This document shows, piece after piece, positions 35,965-42,185 of a stretch of 42,185 nucleotides of DNA. The stretch comes from Gorillibacterium massiliense (lineage in GTDB: Bacteria > Bacillota > Bacilli > Paenibacillales > NBRC-103111): NCBI RefSeq assembly GCF_000455485.1, contig NZ_CBQR020000085.1:1-42185 (forward strand), read 5' to 3'. A program made the translations under genes and the position numbers. The notes under the pieces were generated by a model, which was given only the letters and a program-made list of their open reading frames with translations, was not told where the DNA came from and did no database searches. How positions within the stretch are numbered: position 1 is the first letter of the stretch; the number at the start of each line of letters is the position of its first letter.

Positions 35965-37221
35965 TTACGCGCTTTCTTCTTTTTTCTTGGTTGCTTCTTT
36001 GGTCGTCAAGAGAGGCATAACCTTCTCTTGAACGACTTCCTTTGTAACCACGCACTTCGTCACATCGGTGCGGGACGGAATGTCGAACATGACGTCCAGC
36101 ATGATGCTTTCGATGATGGCACGCAGTCCCCGGGCGCCGGTGTTGCGCTTGATCGCTTCCTTGGCGATGGAATCCAGGGCGTCGGCGTTGAACTCCAGCG
36201 CGACGTTATCCATGTCCAGCAGCTTTTGGTACTGCTTGACGAGGGCGTTTTTCGGCTCCGTTAGGATCCGTACCAGCGCTGCTTCATCGAGAGGTTCCAG
36301 CGTGGAAACGACGGGAATCCGGCCAACGAACTCCGGAATCAGTCCGAATTTCAGGAGGTCCTCCGGAAGCACCAGAGACAGGTATTCGCCCGGTTTGAGA
36401 TCGGCCTTGTGACCGTCGGAGCCGAAACCGATGACCTTTTTCCCGATACGCCGTTTGATGATGGATTCCAACCCGTCAAAGGCACCGCCGACGATGAACA
36501 GAATGTTGGTGGTGTCGATTTGGATGAATTCCTGATGCGGGTGCTTGCGACCGCCTTGCGGAGGTACTGAAGCAACCGTACCTTCCAGAATTTTCAGCAA
36601 CGCTTGTTGTACACCTTCACCGGATACGTCGCGGGTAATGGATGGGTTCTCGGATTTGCGGGCTACTTTATCGATTTCGTCGATATAGATAATGCCGCGT
36701 TCCGCTTTTTCCACATCGTAATCCGCAGCTTGAATCAGCTTGAGCAAAATGTTTTCCACATCTTCGCCGACATAACCCGCTTCCGTCAGGGAAGTCGCGT
36801 CTGCGATGGCAAACGGCACATTCAAAATTTTAGCGAGAGTCTGCGCCAGCAGCGTTTTGCCACTACCAGTCGGACCCAACAGCAGAATGTTGGATTTTTG
36901 CAGCTCCACATCCTCCTGCTTGCTTTGGGAATTGATGCGCTTGTAGTGGTTGTAAACGGCAACAGACAAAGATTTCTTCGCGGTATCCTGCCCGATTACG
37001 TATTGATCGAGAATGTTGCGGATATCCCGAGGCTTCGGAACGTCCTTCAAATCCAGATCGTCATCGTGGCCCAGTTCTTCCTCCACGATTTCCGTGCACA
37101 GCTCGATGCATTCGTCGCAAATATAGACACCGGGACCCGCTACCAGCTTACGCACCTGGTCCTGGGATTTTCCGCAAAAGGAGCACTTCAGTTGGCCTTT
37201 TTCTTCATTAAATTTAAACAT
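35965..37221 (-). CDS. clpX: ATP-dependent Clp protease ATP-binding subunit ClpX
   Basis: AAA+ unfoldase that feeds substrates to ClpP. The 418-residue product has the zinc-binding domain (Cys13, Cys16, Cys35, Cys38), Walker A GPTGSGKT (116-123), Walker [10 protein letters not shown], the pore loop GYVGED, and the ClpP-docking IGF loop ([10 protein letters not shown]). ATG 37221 has AAGGGGTGATC upstream, a near-perfect ribosome site. It lies 14 nt after clpP, forming a clpP-clpX operon. In B. subtilis clpP is unlinked and clpX follows tig directly. Confidence 0.98.
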   Translation of the reverse strand: MFKFNEEKGQLKCSFCGKSQDQVRKLVAGPGVYICDECIELCTEIVEEELGHDDDLDLKDVPKPRDIRNILDQYVIGQDTAKKSLSVAVYNHYKRINSQSKQEDVELQKSNILLLGPTGSGKTLLAQTLAKILNVPFAIADATSLTEAGYVGEDVENILLKLIQAADYDVEKAERGIIYIDEIDKVARKSENPSITRDVSGEGVQQALLKILEGTVASVPPQGGRKHPHQEFIQIDTTNILFIVGGAFDGLESIIKRRIGKKVIGFGSDGHKADLKPGEYLSLVLPEDLLKFGLIPEFVGRIPVVSTLEPLDEAALVRILTEPKNALVKQYQKLLDMDNVALEFNADALDSIAKEAIKRNTGARGLRAIIESIMLDVMFDIPSRTDVTKCVVTKEVVQEKVMPLLTTKEATKKKEESA

Positions 37222-37235
37222 CGGATCACCCCTTT

Positions 37236-37829
37236 TTAACTGCTTAGATCTTTACGAGTGACAACCTCATCAATCAAGCCGTAGGCTTTTGCTTCTTCGG
37301 CGCTCATGAAATTATCGCGGTCGGTATCGCGATCAATCTTCTCGTAAGACTGTCCGGTACGTTCAACGTAAATCCGGTTTAGTTTTTCCTTCGTTTTCAA
37401 AATCCAATCCGCATGGATCTTAATATCCGCTGCCTGACCGCGTACGCCGCCAAGCGGCTGATGAATCATGACTTCGCTGTTGGGAAGAGCAAAGCGTTTG
37501 CCTTTGGCTCCGGCCGTCAGCAAGAGCGACCCCATACTAGCTGCCATCCCCACGCAGATGGTGGAAACGTCAGGCTTGATGAATTGCATGGTATCATATA
37601 TACCCATCCCAGCAGTTACTGAACCACCTGGAGAATTGATGTACAAACTGATGTCTTTCTCGGGATCAGAGGCCGCCAAAAACAGCAATTGAGCGATTAC
37701 CAGATTCGCCACATCGTCATCGATTGCGCTGCCCAGGAAGATAATCCGGTCCTTCAGCAGACGGGAATAGATGTCGTAGGACCGCTCTCCGCGGGCTTCT
37801 TGCTCTACAACCATTGGGATTAAACTCAT
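37236..37829 (-). CDS. clpP: ATP-dependent Clp protease proteolytic subunit ClpP
   Basis: Tetradecameric serine peptidase. The 197-residue product has the catalytic triad Ser98 (GMAASMGS), His123 ([10 protein letters not shown]) and an Asp in DTDRDNFM near residue 172. ATG 37829 gives the typical [10 protein letters not shown] start and has AAAGGG 9 nt upstream; the TTG at 37838 is too close to that site. A sigma-A-like promoter lies upstream and no CtsR box is evident. Confidence 0.98.
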   Translation of the reverse strand: MSLIPMVVEQEARGERSYDIYSRLLKDRIIFLGSAIDDDVANLVIAQLLFLAASDPEKDISLYINSPGGSVTAGMGIYDTMQFIKPDVSTICVGMAASMGSLLLTAGAKGKRFALPNSEVMIHQPLGGVRGQAADIKIHADWILKTKEKLNRIYVERTGQSYEKIDRDTDRDNFMSAEEAKAYGLIDEVVTRKDLSS

Positions 37830-37870
37830 CGACAACAACCCTTTCCCTCAAATAGCCGGACTTTGGAATC

Positions 37871-37899
37871 ATTTTAACACGTTCCGCCGCCCCTGTCAT
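37871..37899 (-). promoter_or_regulatory. Sigma-A-like promoter of clpPX
   Basis: ATGACA (37894-37899) and TAAAAT (37871-37876) with exactly 17 nt between them on the minus strand, 41 nt upstream of the clpP start. Confidence 0.65.
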
Positions 37900-37947
37900 T
37901 TTTTACACAGGTCCGTTAATAATTAAATTCCGGGGGCCCGTTTTTCG

Positions 37948-38008
37948 AAAAAACAACCCCCAAAAGTGCAGTTAAGCTTGTCAGCTTAGCCCGGTAACTT
38001 TTTGGGGG
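37948..38008 (-). terminator. Terminator after tig
   Basis: Long stem: CCCCCAAAA-type outer arms (37997-38008 and 37957-37967) and an inner TAAGCT/AGCTTA stem, followed on the minus strand by TTGTTTTTT. The G5 tract at the 3' side can also pair with CCCCC at 37932-37936, forming an alternative hairpin. Confidence 0.75.
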
Positions 38009-38072
38009 CCTTCATCATCAATAACACTTCAAGAGTTCGAAGCTGCAGCTTGGAACAGCCGCTCGCTAAAGC

Positions 38073-39365
38073 TTAAGCTGTCACTTTGCTGTTTGCTACA
38101 AGGAAGTCAACGGTTTTACGGGTTACGATTTCGCTCTGGAGCTGATCCAGCATGCCGTTTGCCGTGAAGATGGAGCGTACTTCTTCAACCGGACGGTTGT
38201 AGGTTTTCCCCATCTTTTCCAGCTCTTCCTGCAATTCTTCTTCGCTTGCTTCGATGCCTTCGGCTTTGCTGACGGCTGCCAGCACCAAGTTGCCGAGAAC
38301 GCGTTTTTCAGCGTCAGGACGCATTTGGTTCTTCAAGGTTTCCTCGGTTTGACCTGTGAACTGGGTGTACAGTTCAAGGTTCATGCCTTGGCTTTGCAGA
38401 CGGTTCGCGAATTCGTTCAGCATGTCAGAAACTTGGTTTTCGATCATAACGGCCGGAACTTCAACTTCAGAAGCCGCAATAACCTTTTCGACTACTGCGT
38501 TTTCTTTTTCCGTCTTCAGGGCTTGTTCTTTTTGAGTCAAGAGGCGTTTGGAGATATCCTCTTTGTATTCGTCCAAGGTTTCAAACTCGCTAACGTCTTT
38601 AGCGAATTCATCATCAAGGGCTGGCAGGTTTTTGCGTTTGAGACCGTTCAGGGTTACCTTGAAGATAACCGGTTGACCCTTCAGTTCTTCCGAATGGTAA
38701 TCTTCCGGGAAGGTTACGTTGATGTCCTTGGATTCGCCGACGTTCATGCCCACGACTTGCTCTTCAAAGCCAGGGATGAAGCTGCCTGAACCCAGCTCCA
38801 GGGAGTAGTTCTCGCCTTTGCCGCCTTCAAAAGCAACGTCGTCTTTGAATCCTTCGAAGTCGATGCTGGTCATATCGCCGTTTTCGGCAGGGCCATCTTC
38901 CACGACGACCAGCTCAGCATGGCGCTGTTGCAGACGGTTCAGTTCGGCCGTGATGTCCTCTTCCGTTACTTCGGCTTTCTTTTCTTCTACTTCGACGCCT
39001 TTATATTCGCCGAGGGTTACTTCCGGTTTAACCGTAACCTTAGCGGTGAATTTCAAAGCTTGTCCTTTGCCCATTTCCTGTACATCGACTTCAGGACGGT
39101 CAACCGGCTCGATTTTGGTTTCTTCAACCGCTTCGGAATACGCTTCTGGCAGAATGATATCCAGCGCATCTTGATACAGACTTTCCACGCCGAAACGAGC
39201 TTCAAACATAGACCGCGGAACTTTGCCCTTGCGGAAGCCCGGCACGTTTACTTTTGCCACGACTTTTTTGAATGCTTTGTCTAAAGCGACGGCGACTTTC
39301 TCTGCTTCCACTTCAACGGTAAGTACGCCTTGATTCTTCTCTATTTTTTCCCAGGTTGCTTTCAT
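38073..39365 (-). CDS. tig: Trigger factor (ribosome-associated chaperone)
   Basis: Trigger factor binds ribosomal protein uL23 near the tunnel exit and has prolyl isomerase activity. The 430-residue product has the ribosome-docking signature GFRKGKVPRSMFE near residues 43-55, the FKBP-type domain (about 160-245, with FKDDVAFEGGKGENYSLELG and GFEEQVVGMNVGE), and the helical C-terminal arms. ATG 39365 gives the family-typical MKATWEKIEKNQG start; a GGAGG lies 12 nt upstream, and ATG 39374 is an alternative. The frame to 39530 would include the promoter. Confidence 0.97.
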   Translation of the reverse strand: MKATWEKIEKNQGVLTVEVEAEKVAVALDKAFKKVVAKVNVPGFRKGKVPRSMFEARFGVESLYQDALDIILPEAYSEAVEETKIEPVDRPEVDVQEMGKGQALKFTAKVTVKPEVTLGEYKGVEVEEKKAEVTEEDITAELNRLQQRHAELVVVEDGPAENGDMTSIDFEGFKDDVAFEGGKGENYSLELGSGSFIPGFEEQVVGMNVGESKDINVTFPEDYHSEELKGQPVIFKVTLNGLKRKNLPALDDEFAKDVSEFETLDEYKEDISKRLLTQKEQALKTEKENAVVEKVIAASEVEVPAVMIENQVSDMLNEFANRLQSQGMNLELYTQFTGQTEETLKNQMRPDAEKRVLGNLVLAAVSKAEGIEASEEELQEELEKMGKTYNRPVEEVRSIFTANGMLDQLQSEIVTRKTVDFLVANSKVTA

Positions 39366-39425
39366 TTTATGCATTCCCCTCCAAAAAATGTGCCTGATTA
39401 ATCCATTCTTGACAATAACCATTCT

Positions 39426-39454
39426 ATTATAAACATAACCTGTACGCTTTTCAA
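39426..39454 (-). promoter_or_regulatory. Sigma-A promoter of tig
   Basis: TTGAAA (39449-39454) and a perfect TATAAT (39426-39431), 17 nt apart on the minus strand. The predicted start is about 55 nt before the tig ATG. Confidence 0.8.
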
Positions 39455-39472
39455 GCTGGAATCCTTCACAAC

Positions 39473-40423
39473 TTAATCCGGGCTTTTCATTAAAATAAAG
39501 GTCTGAATCGCTTGCACTGCCTGTCTCCAAAGAACGCTATACTCATCGGTCACCCCATATCGTTCCTTAATCTCCTCACTGTCCGGGTTTTCCTGCATCA
39601 TGGAATGAATCGCGCTGTGAAGAGCGGCCGCCCAAACGTCCACTCCGGCGATATCCAGGTCCGCCAGCTTGGCATACAAAGGAGATACATAGATGAAGGC
39701 AAGAAAATCGTTCCACAACTGCTCGGCAAAATAGGTGAGTGTCGGATCGGCAAGCCCACTCACCTCCTCAACGCGCTGCAAAATCAATACAGCTGGCGGG
39801 CAGAAATCCGTGAGTTCAAGGGGCGTATTATCGATATCCATCTCCATTTGCGTACCTTGGTAATTCAAGGTAAGGGTTCCCTCGGCCCCTCGCTGGCGAA
39901 GGGCTTGCATTCCTTTAAACCGTATGTACGGATGAAGCTGCGCACTTTGTACCCATGTCTTCAAAGCCGGATCGATCTCTTCGTGCTCGATATGCGTAAG
40001 CTGTCCGAGTGCGAGCAGCATCTTTTCCAATGATGATCCTGTGATCAAGGAATCGAGCAACCGACTCACATACCCGCTGTCGGCGGACGTTCGCTGGCGA
40101 ACATGACGCTTCAGCATGTCCTGTTCCGACAATTCCTCCTCCTCATCAGTCCAGCTTTCCTCCTTTTCCGGTGTGAAGACGATGGACGACTGCATCGTTT
40201 CCAACCATCCAAGCAAGGCCTGCCATTCCTGGCGATTGCGGGGATCGCCGCTGTCGAGCCTAATGAGAAAACGCAGCAGCTCCACCGCTTCCCCATATTG
40301 TTCCCCTTCCAAGAGACGGGTCAGCATCATCTGGTAATAATCGACGGTTTTTGGAAACAGGATGACGTTATCTTTGCTGTCTCCATCCTTCTTGCCATCC
40401 GTATGCTGCGAAATTTGCCTCAC
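39473..40423 (-). CDS. YsoA-like helical repeat protein
   Basis: 316-residue, acidic, mostly helical protein. The N-terminal part (YYQMMLTRLLEGEQYGEAVELLRFLIRL) looks like TPR-type helical pairs; the rest has a serine/acid-rich linker (near 85-105) and a helical C-terminal domain with repeated Trp and Leu. In B. subtilis the TPR protein YsoA lies directly upstream of tig, so position supports the name; sequence orthology is not proven. GTG 40423 is chosen (GGAA a few nt upstream); the longer TTG start at 40477 has no ribosome site. Function unknown. Confidence 0.75.
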   Translation of the reverse strand: MRQISQHTDGKKDGDSKDNVILFPKTVDYYQMMLTRLLEGEQYGEAVELLRFLIRLDSGDPRNRQEWQALLGWLETMQSSIVFTPEKEESWTDEEEELSEQDMLKRHVRQRTSADSGYVSRLLDSLITGSSLEKMLLALGQLTHIEHEEIDPALKTWVQSAQLHPYIRFKGMQALRQRGAEGTLTLNYQGTQMEMDIDNTPLELTDFCPPAVLILQRVEEVSGLADPTLTYFAEQLWNDFLAFIYVSPLYAKLADLDIAGVDVWAAALHSAIHSMMQENPDSEEIKERYGVTDEYSVLWRQAVQAIQTFILMKSPD

Positions 40424-40521
40424 CGCTTTCCGTTTTCTTCTATGATAGATGGTAATCTTTCGAGCAAAAAAAAGCAAAGGGACACGCCAATTTATGTCGA
40501 TTTTATGACATGAGAAGGTTG

Positions 40522-40550
40522 TTGAATTTTAAAAGTCGATATGGTATGAT
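40522..40550 (+). promoter_or_regulatory. Promoter of the tRNA-Gly gene
   Basis: TTGAAT (40522-40527) and TATGAT (40545-40550) with a 17-nt spacer, plus a TG extended -10 element (TGGTATGAT). The start falls near 40557, 22 nt before tRNA-Gly. Confidence 0.75.
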
Positions 40551-40578
40551 AAATCCTGCTTCTTTTTCAAAGGAATAT

Positions 40579-40652
40579 GCGGGTGTAGTTCAATGGCAGA
40601 ACGCCAGCTTCCCAAGCTTGAGGCGTGGGTTCGATTCCCATCACCCGCTCCA
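40579..40652 (+). tRNA. tRNA-Gly (anticodon CCC)
   Basis: 74 nt with encoded CCA. Acceptor stem GCGGGTG/CACCCGC, D-arm AGTTCAATGG, T-arm GTGGGTTCGATTCCCAT. The anticodon loop TTCCCAA puts CCC at 40611-40613. The anticodon stem contains one non-Watson-Crick position. It reads GGG codons. Confidence 0.93.
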
Positions 40653-40728
40653 TTTACGCATGTGATTCCCGCAAGATGGTCGGATCCAGCGTCAAAACGC
40701 CGTATTCCTCCTCTTGTGGGTTTATTAT

Positions 40729-40805
40729 GTCCCAGTAGCTCAGTCGGATAGAGCACTCGCCTTCTAAGCGAGTTGTCGGGGGTTCGAATCCCTCCTGGGA
40801 CGCCA
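40729..40805 (+). tRNA. tRNA-Arg (anticodon TCT)
   Basis: 77 nt with encoded CCA. Acceptor stem GTCCCAG/CTGGGAC, anticodon stem CTCGC/GCGAG around CTTCTAA, anticodon TCT at 40763-40765, T-arm GGGGTTCGAATCCCT. It reads AGA and AGG. It follows tRNA-Gly by 76 nt with no terminator between, so both probably share one transcript that ends at 40891. tRNA-Arg 3' ends are frequent integration sites. Confidence 0.95.
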
Positions 40806-40843
40806 TTATTCAAGCCTTTGATAATACTGAGTTTTTGAAATTT

Positions 40844-40863
40844 TTTTACACATATTTTACACA
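40844..40863 (+). repeat. Tandem TTTTACACA repeats after tRNA-Arg
   Basis: Two copies of TTTTACACA (40844-40852 and 40855-40863), offset by 11 bp, or one helical turn, 38 nt past tRNA-Arg. Short direct repeats next to a tRNA 3' end resemble integrase arm-type sites; see findings. No integrase gene is visible in the window. Confidence 0.45.
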
Positions 40864-40864
40864 C

Positions 40865-40891
40865 AAAAGCCCTGCTATGCAGGGCTTTTTT
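40865..40891. terminator. Terminator of the tRNA transcript
   Basis: Perfect 11-bp stem AAAAGCCCTGC/GCAGGGCTTTT with a 3-nt loop, ending in a T-run on the plus strand; the A-run on the other side makes it bidirectional. Confidence 0.9.
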
Positions 40892-40923
40892 CTTATTCAA
40901 TCCAATCCTATTCGTCACAGTTT

Positions 40924-41076
40924 TTAAATCGTTTCATAATTATAAGCTTCTAATTCCTCTCCATCATGCACCTTGATTGATCGGCTCCGCAGTTCCCGTT
41001 TTGGCCGATAGAGATCCTTGCTAATCCGGTAAATGAGTACATCCGCTGCAGACAAATAAAACGCCCGCAGCAACAC
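40924..41076 (-). pseudogene. Open frame without a convincing start, possible gene remnant
   Basis: On the minus strand a frame is open from just after a TGA near 41110 to TAA at 40924-40926, with GTG 41076 as the first usable start but no ribosome site. The peptide is protein-like: hydrophobic LLRAFYLSAADVLIYRI, then a basic RPKRELRSRS and an acidic end. No family recognised. It may be the decayed end of a mobile-element gene; chance is possible. The surrounding 40892-41224 stretch shows nothing else. Confidence 0.25.
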
Positions 41077-41224
41077 GGACGAGAGGGTATGTGGATAAAG
41101 AGTGGGTCATAAGTGAGAATGGTTTTTTTCGTGTTTGGATCTAGTCCGCTCCCACCCGCTCCGGCAACAGCGTTCTACCAGTTGCATATTGGTTGACGAT
41201 TGATTTGATTTAATCCATATCTTT

Positions 41225-41254
41225 GGACGCCGGTTATTAATCGGCGTCCTTTTT
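41225..41254 (+). terminator. Orphan intrinsic terminator
   Basis: GGACGCCG (41225-41232) and CGGCGTCC (41242-41249) form a perfect 8-bp stem with a 9-nt loop, followed by TTTTT. No plus-strand gene precedes it, so it may be left over from a lost gene or serve read-through from the tRNAs. Confidence 0.75.
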
Positions 41255-41334
41255 CATTTATGTACAGCAGGACGGACCACGGCTCTCAATAACCGATTAA
41301 AAAGAACTACGAGGCAAATGCTTCATTTCAAAAA

Positions 41335-41553
41335 TCAGTCAATTTTCCCAATCTTGCTCTTAATGCGACTTATTATAATCTCCATGCGATCCAAGGAGTC
41401 TTGAATGGCGATAAGTCGTTCATCGATTTTTTGGATTGCACCAATTAAGCTAATTAATTCCAGGCGGAGCCGAGCGTCTTGGAGACTAATTCTATCTGCT
41501 CCTAAATCTCGGGCTACTGCAAGTAATGCATCATTAATTTCCTGCTTATTCAA
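41335..41553 (-). CDS. Small coiled-coil protein of unknown function
   Basis: 72 residues from TTG 41553, which has a perfect AAGGAGG 8 nt upstream, the strongest ribosome site in the right-hand region. The sequence is almost entirely helical, with a heptad pattern of Ile and Leu (IDERLIAIQDSLDRMEIIISRI) suggesting a coiled-coil oligomer. No family recognised; small helical proteins of this kind occur in phages and integrative elements. An inverted repeat (41602-41629) flanks a possible -10 upstream. Confidence 0.6.
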   Translation of the reverse strand: MNKQEINDALLAVARDLGADRISLQDARLRLELISLIGAIQKIDERLIAIQDSLDRMEIIISRIKSKIGKID

Positions 41554-41865
41554 GGTAGTGCCTCCTTAATTCCTACAAATTCTTGCTTCACCTCATCTCT
41601 TTTGGTCCGTCCCTATCATAAAAGACCAATTTTCGACATCACTGTTTCCGACTTTCCCGAATAACACTCTCGTAATCGGAGAGGTAACCGGGAAAAATGT
41701 GACTTCTAGAAGTAATCCCGCTCCTATTCACATACAGGTTAGGCAAGTGTTTATGGTAGAAAATCCGACGCGGCTCTCTTAATCGCATATGGCCGGAACT
41801 ACGGTGGATCTGGTGGTGTTTGGTTTAGCACAAAAAAAAATATCAGAAAAAAGAGCAGCGAAGTC
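41554..41865. other. Gene-poor stretch before the insertion sequence
   Basis: 312 bases without a convincing gene. It holds the leader of the 72-residue protein, including the inverted repeat at 41602-41629. A plus-strand frame (from 41743, no start codon) contains a Gly-rich protein-like segment (AYGRNYGGSGGVWF) and ends at a TAG supplied by the putative IS end. Nothing else is recognisable. Confidence 0.4.
41602..41629. repeat. Inverted repeat upstream of the 72-residue protein
   Basis: TTGGTC (41602-41607) and GACCAA (41624-41629) flank a minus-strand TATGAT. The spacing and promoter overlap look operator-like, but the arms are only 6 bp. Confidence 0.3.
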
Positions 41866-42185
41866 TGGTCATAGCCCCGTCAAGTAGACAACTATAAAAG
41901 AGCACTTTTAAGCAGCGACCGCTTGCCGATATTCATAAGGTGAGCGGTTGCCGAGTTTTTTCTGGAAACGTTTGTTGTTGTAAAAAGTTATATAATCAAA
42001 AATCATTTTTTCTGCCTCTTCAAGTGACTGCGGCTTTTCTAAATAGATTTTCTCTGTCTTTAAGTGAGAAAAGAACGACTCGACGCATGCATTGTCGTAG
42101 CAGTTCCCTCGCCGTGAATGACTGCCTTCTATGCCTTTCTTCTTTAACAGTAAGGCGTAGGGCTTCGAAGTATACTGGTAGCCCC
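41866..42185 (-). mobile_element. IS3-family (IS150-like) insertion sequence, one end inside the window
   Basis: The element contains the 3' part of an orfB transposase. Its presumed terminus begins TGGTCATAGCCCCGTCAAGT at 41866, with the 5'-TG expected for IS3 ends. The rest, with the other terminal repeat and any target duplication, lies beyond the window, so the exact end is an inference. Confidence 0.75.
41908..42185 (-). CDS. IS3-family transposase OrfB, C-terminal part
   Basis: Partial; the start lies past the window edge and the stop TAA is at 41908-41910. The visible 91 residues start with GYQYTSKPYALLLKKKGI and include SRRGNCYDNACVESFFSHLK, the segment with the last catalytic Glu of the DDE triad, and end with FYNNKRFQKKLGNRSPYEY, typical of IS150-group integrase-like transposases. 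The first two Asp residues are off the window. The visible reading frame is intact. Confidence 0.93.
   Translation of the reverse strand, partial: GYQYTSKPYALLLKKKGIEGSHSRRGNCYDNACVESFFSHLKTEKIYLEKPQSLEEAEKMIFDYITFYNNKRFQKKLGNRSPYEYRQAVAA

Noticed and set aside
37900-38072. CtsR or CIRCE element upstream of clpP
   Set aside because: No direct heptad repeats of the GGTCAAA type and no CIRCE inverted repeat were found in the gap.
40529-40918. 129-residue minus-strand ORF across the tRNA genes
   Set aside because: It is the antisense translation of tRNA-Gly and tRNA-Arg (segments like GGIRTPDNSLRRR and GDGNRTHASS are well-known artefacts of this kind).
40642-41161. Copy of the last 10 bases of tRNA-Gly (CACCCGCTCC) at 41152-41161 as an attachment-site duplicate
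   Set aside because: Only 10 bases, low complexity, and tRNA-Arg would lie between the copies; too weak to claim.

Overview
The window reads as chromosome of a spore-forming Firmicute, most likely Paenibacillaceae (Paenibacillus/Cohnella type). This is inferred from gene order and from the protein sequences; no database search was possible. The order mreC-mreB-radC-maf-spoIIB-like-murC-folC-valS-spoVID-hem genes-ysxC-lon-lonB-clpX-clpP-tig-ysoA-like extends the classic Bacillus subtilis spoIIB/hem/lon/clpX/tig neighbourhood. Nearly every gene lies on the minus strand. The exceptions are a small membrane-protein ORF, an MFS transporter and two tRNA genes. By eye G+C is a little above 50 percent, with one much richer patch in hemC.

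Region by region: 1-5.5 kb holds cell shape and division genes: mreC (cut by the window edge), mreB, radC, maf, a DUF4321 membrane protein and a SPOR-domain protein in the SpoIIB position. 5.5-11.5 kb holds murC, folC and valS, with valS behind a complete T-box leader and its own sigma-A promoter. 11.5-14.3 kb holds a short plus-strand two-helix membrane protein, spoVID with a sigma-E-like promoter, an RluA-type pseudouridine synthase, and a 36-codon membrane microprotein that overlaps the RluA start by ATGA. 14.3-26.1 kb is a nearly complete haem locus in two transcription units: hemA-hemX-sirC-like-hemC-cobA/hemD-hemB, ended by a terminator, and then hemE-hemH-hemY-hemL. Together they run from glutamyl-tRNA to the coproporphyrin stage, with a branch to sirohydrochlorin. 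The hemA promoter carries a 15-bp PerR/Fur-type 7-1-7 box. 26.2-34.7 kb holds two poorly known proteins, ysxC, lon, lonB and an inserted-looking divergent pair: an Rgg/MutR-like regulator and an MFS exporter, with an operator-like inverted repeat between them. 34.7-40.4 kb holds ispG, clpX, clpP, tig and a YsoA-like protein.

After 40.5 kb the character changes. tRNA-Gly(CCC) and tRNA-Arg(TCT) are followed by tandem TTTTACACA repeats, gene-poor sequence with frames lacking good starts, a 72-residue coiled-coil protein, and the 3' end of an IS3-family (IS150-like) element that runs off the window. This looks like an accessory boundary next to a tRNA gene.

No CRISPR array, defence island or clearly new multi-gene system was found. 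The most promising less-described items are the two unannotated small membrane proteins, the regulator/exporter pair, the PerR/Fur-like box on hemA, and the tRNA-Arg junction.
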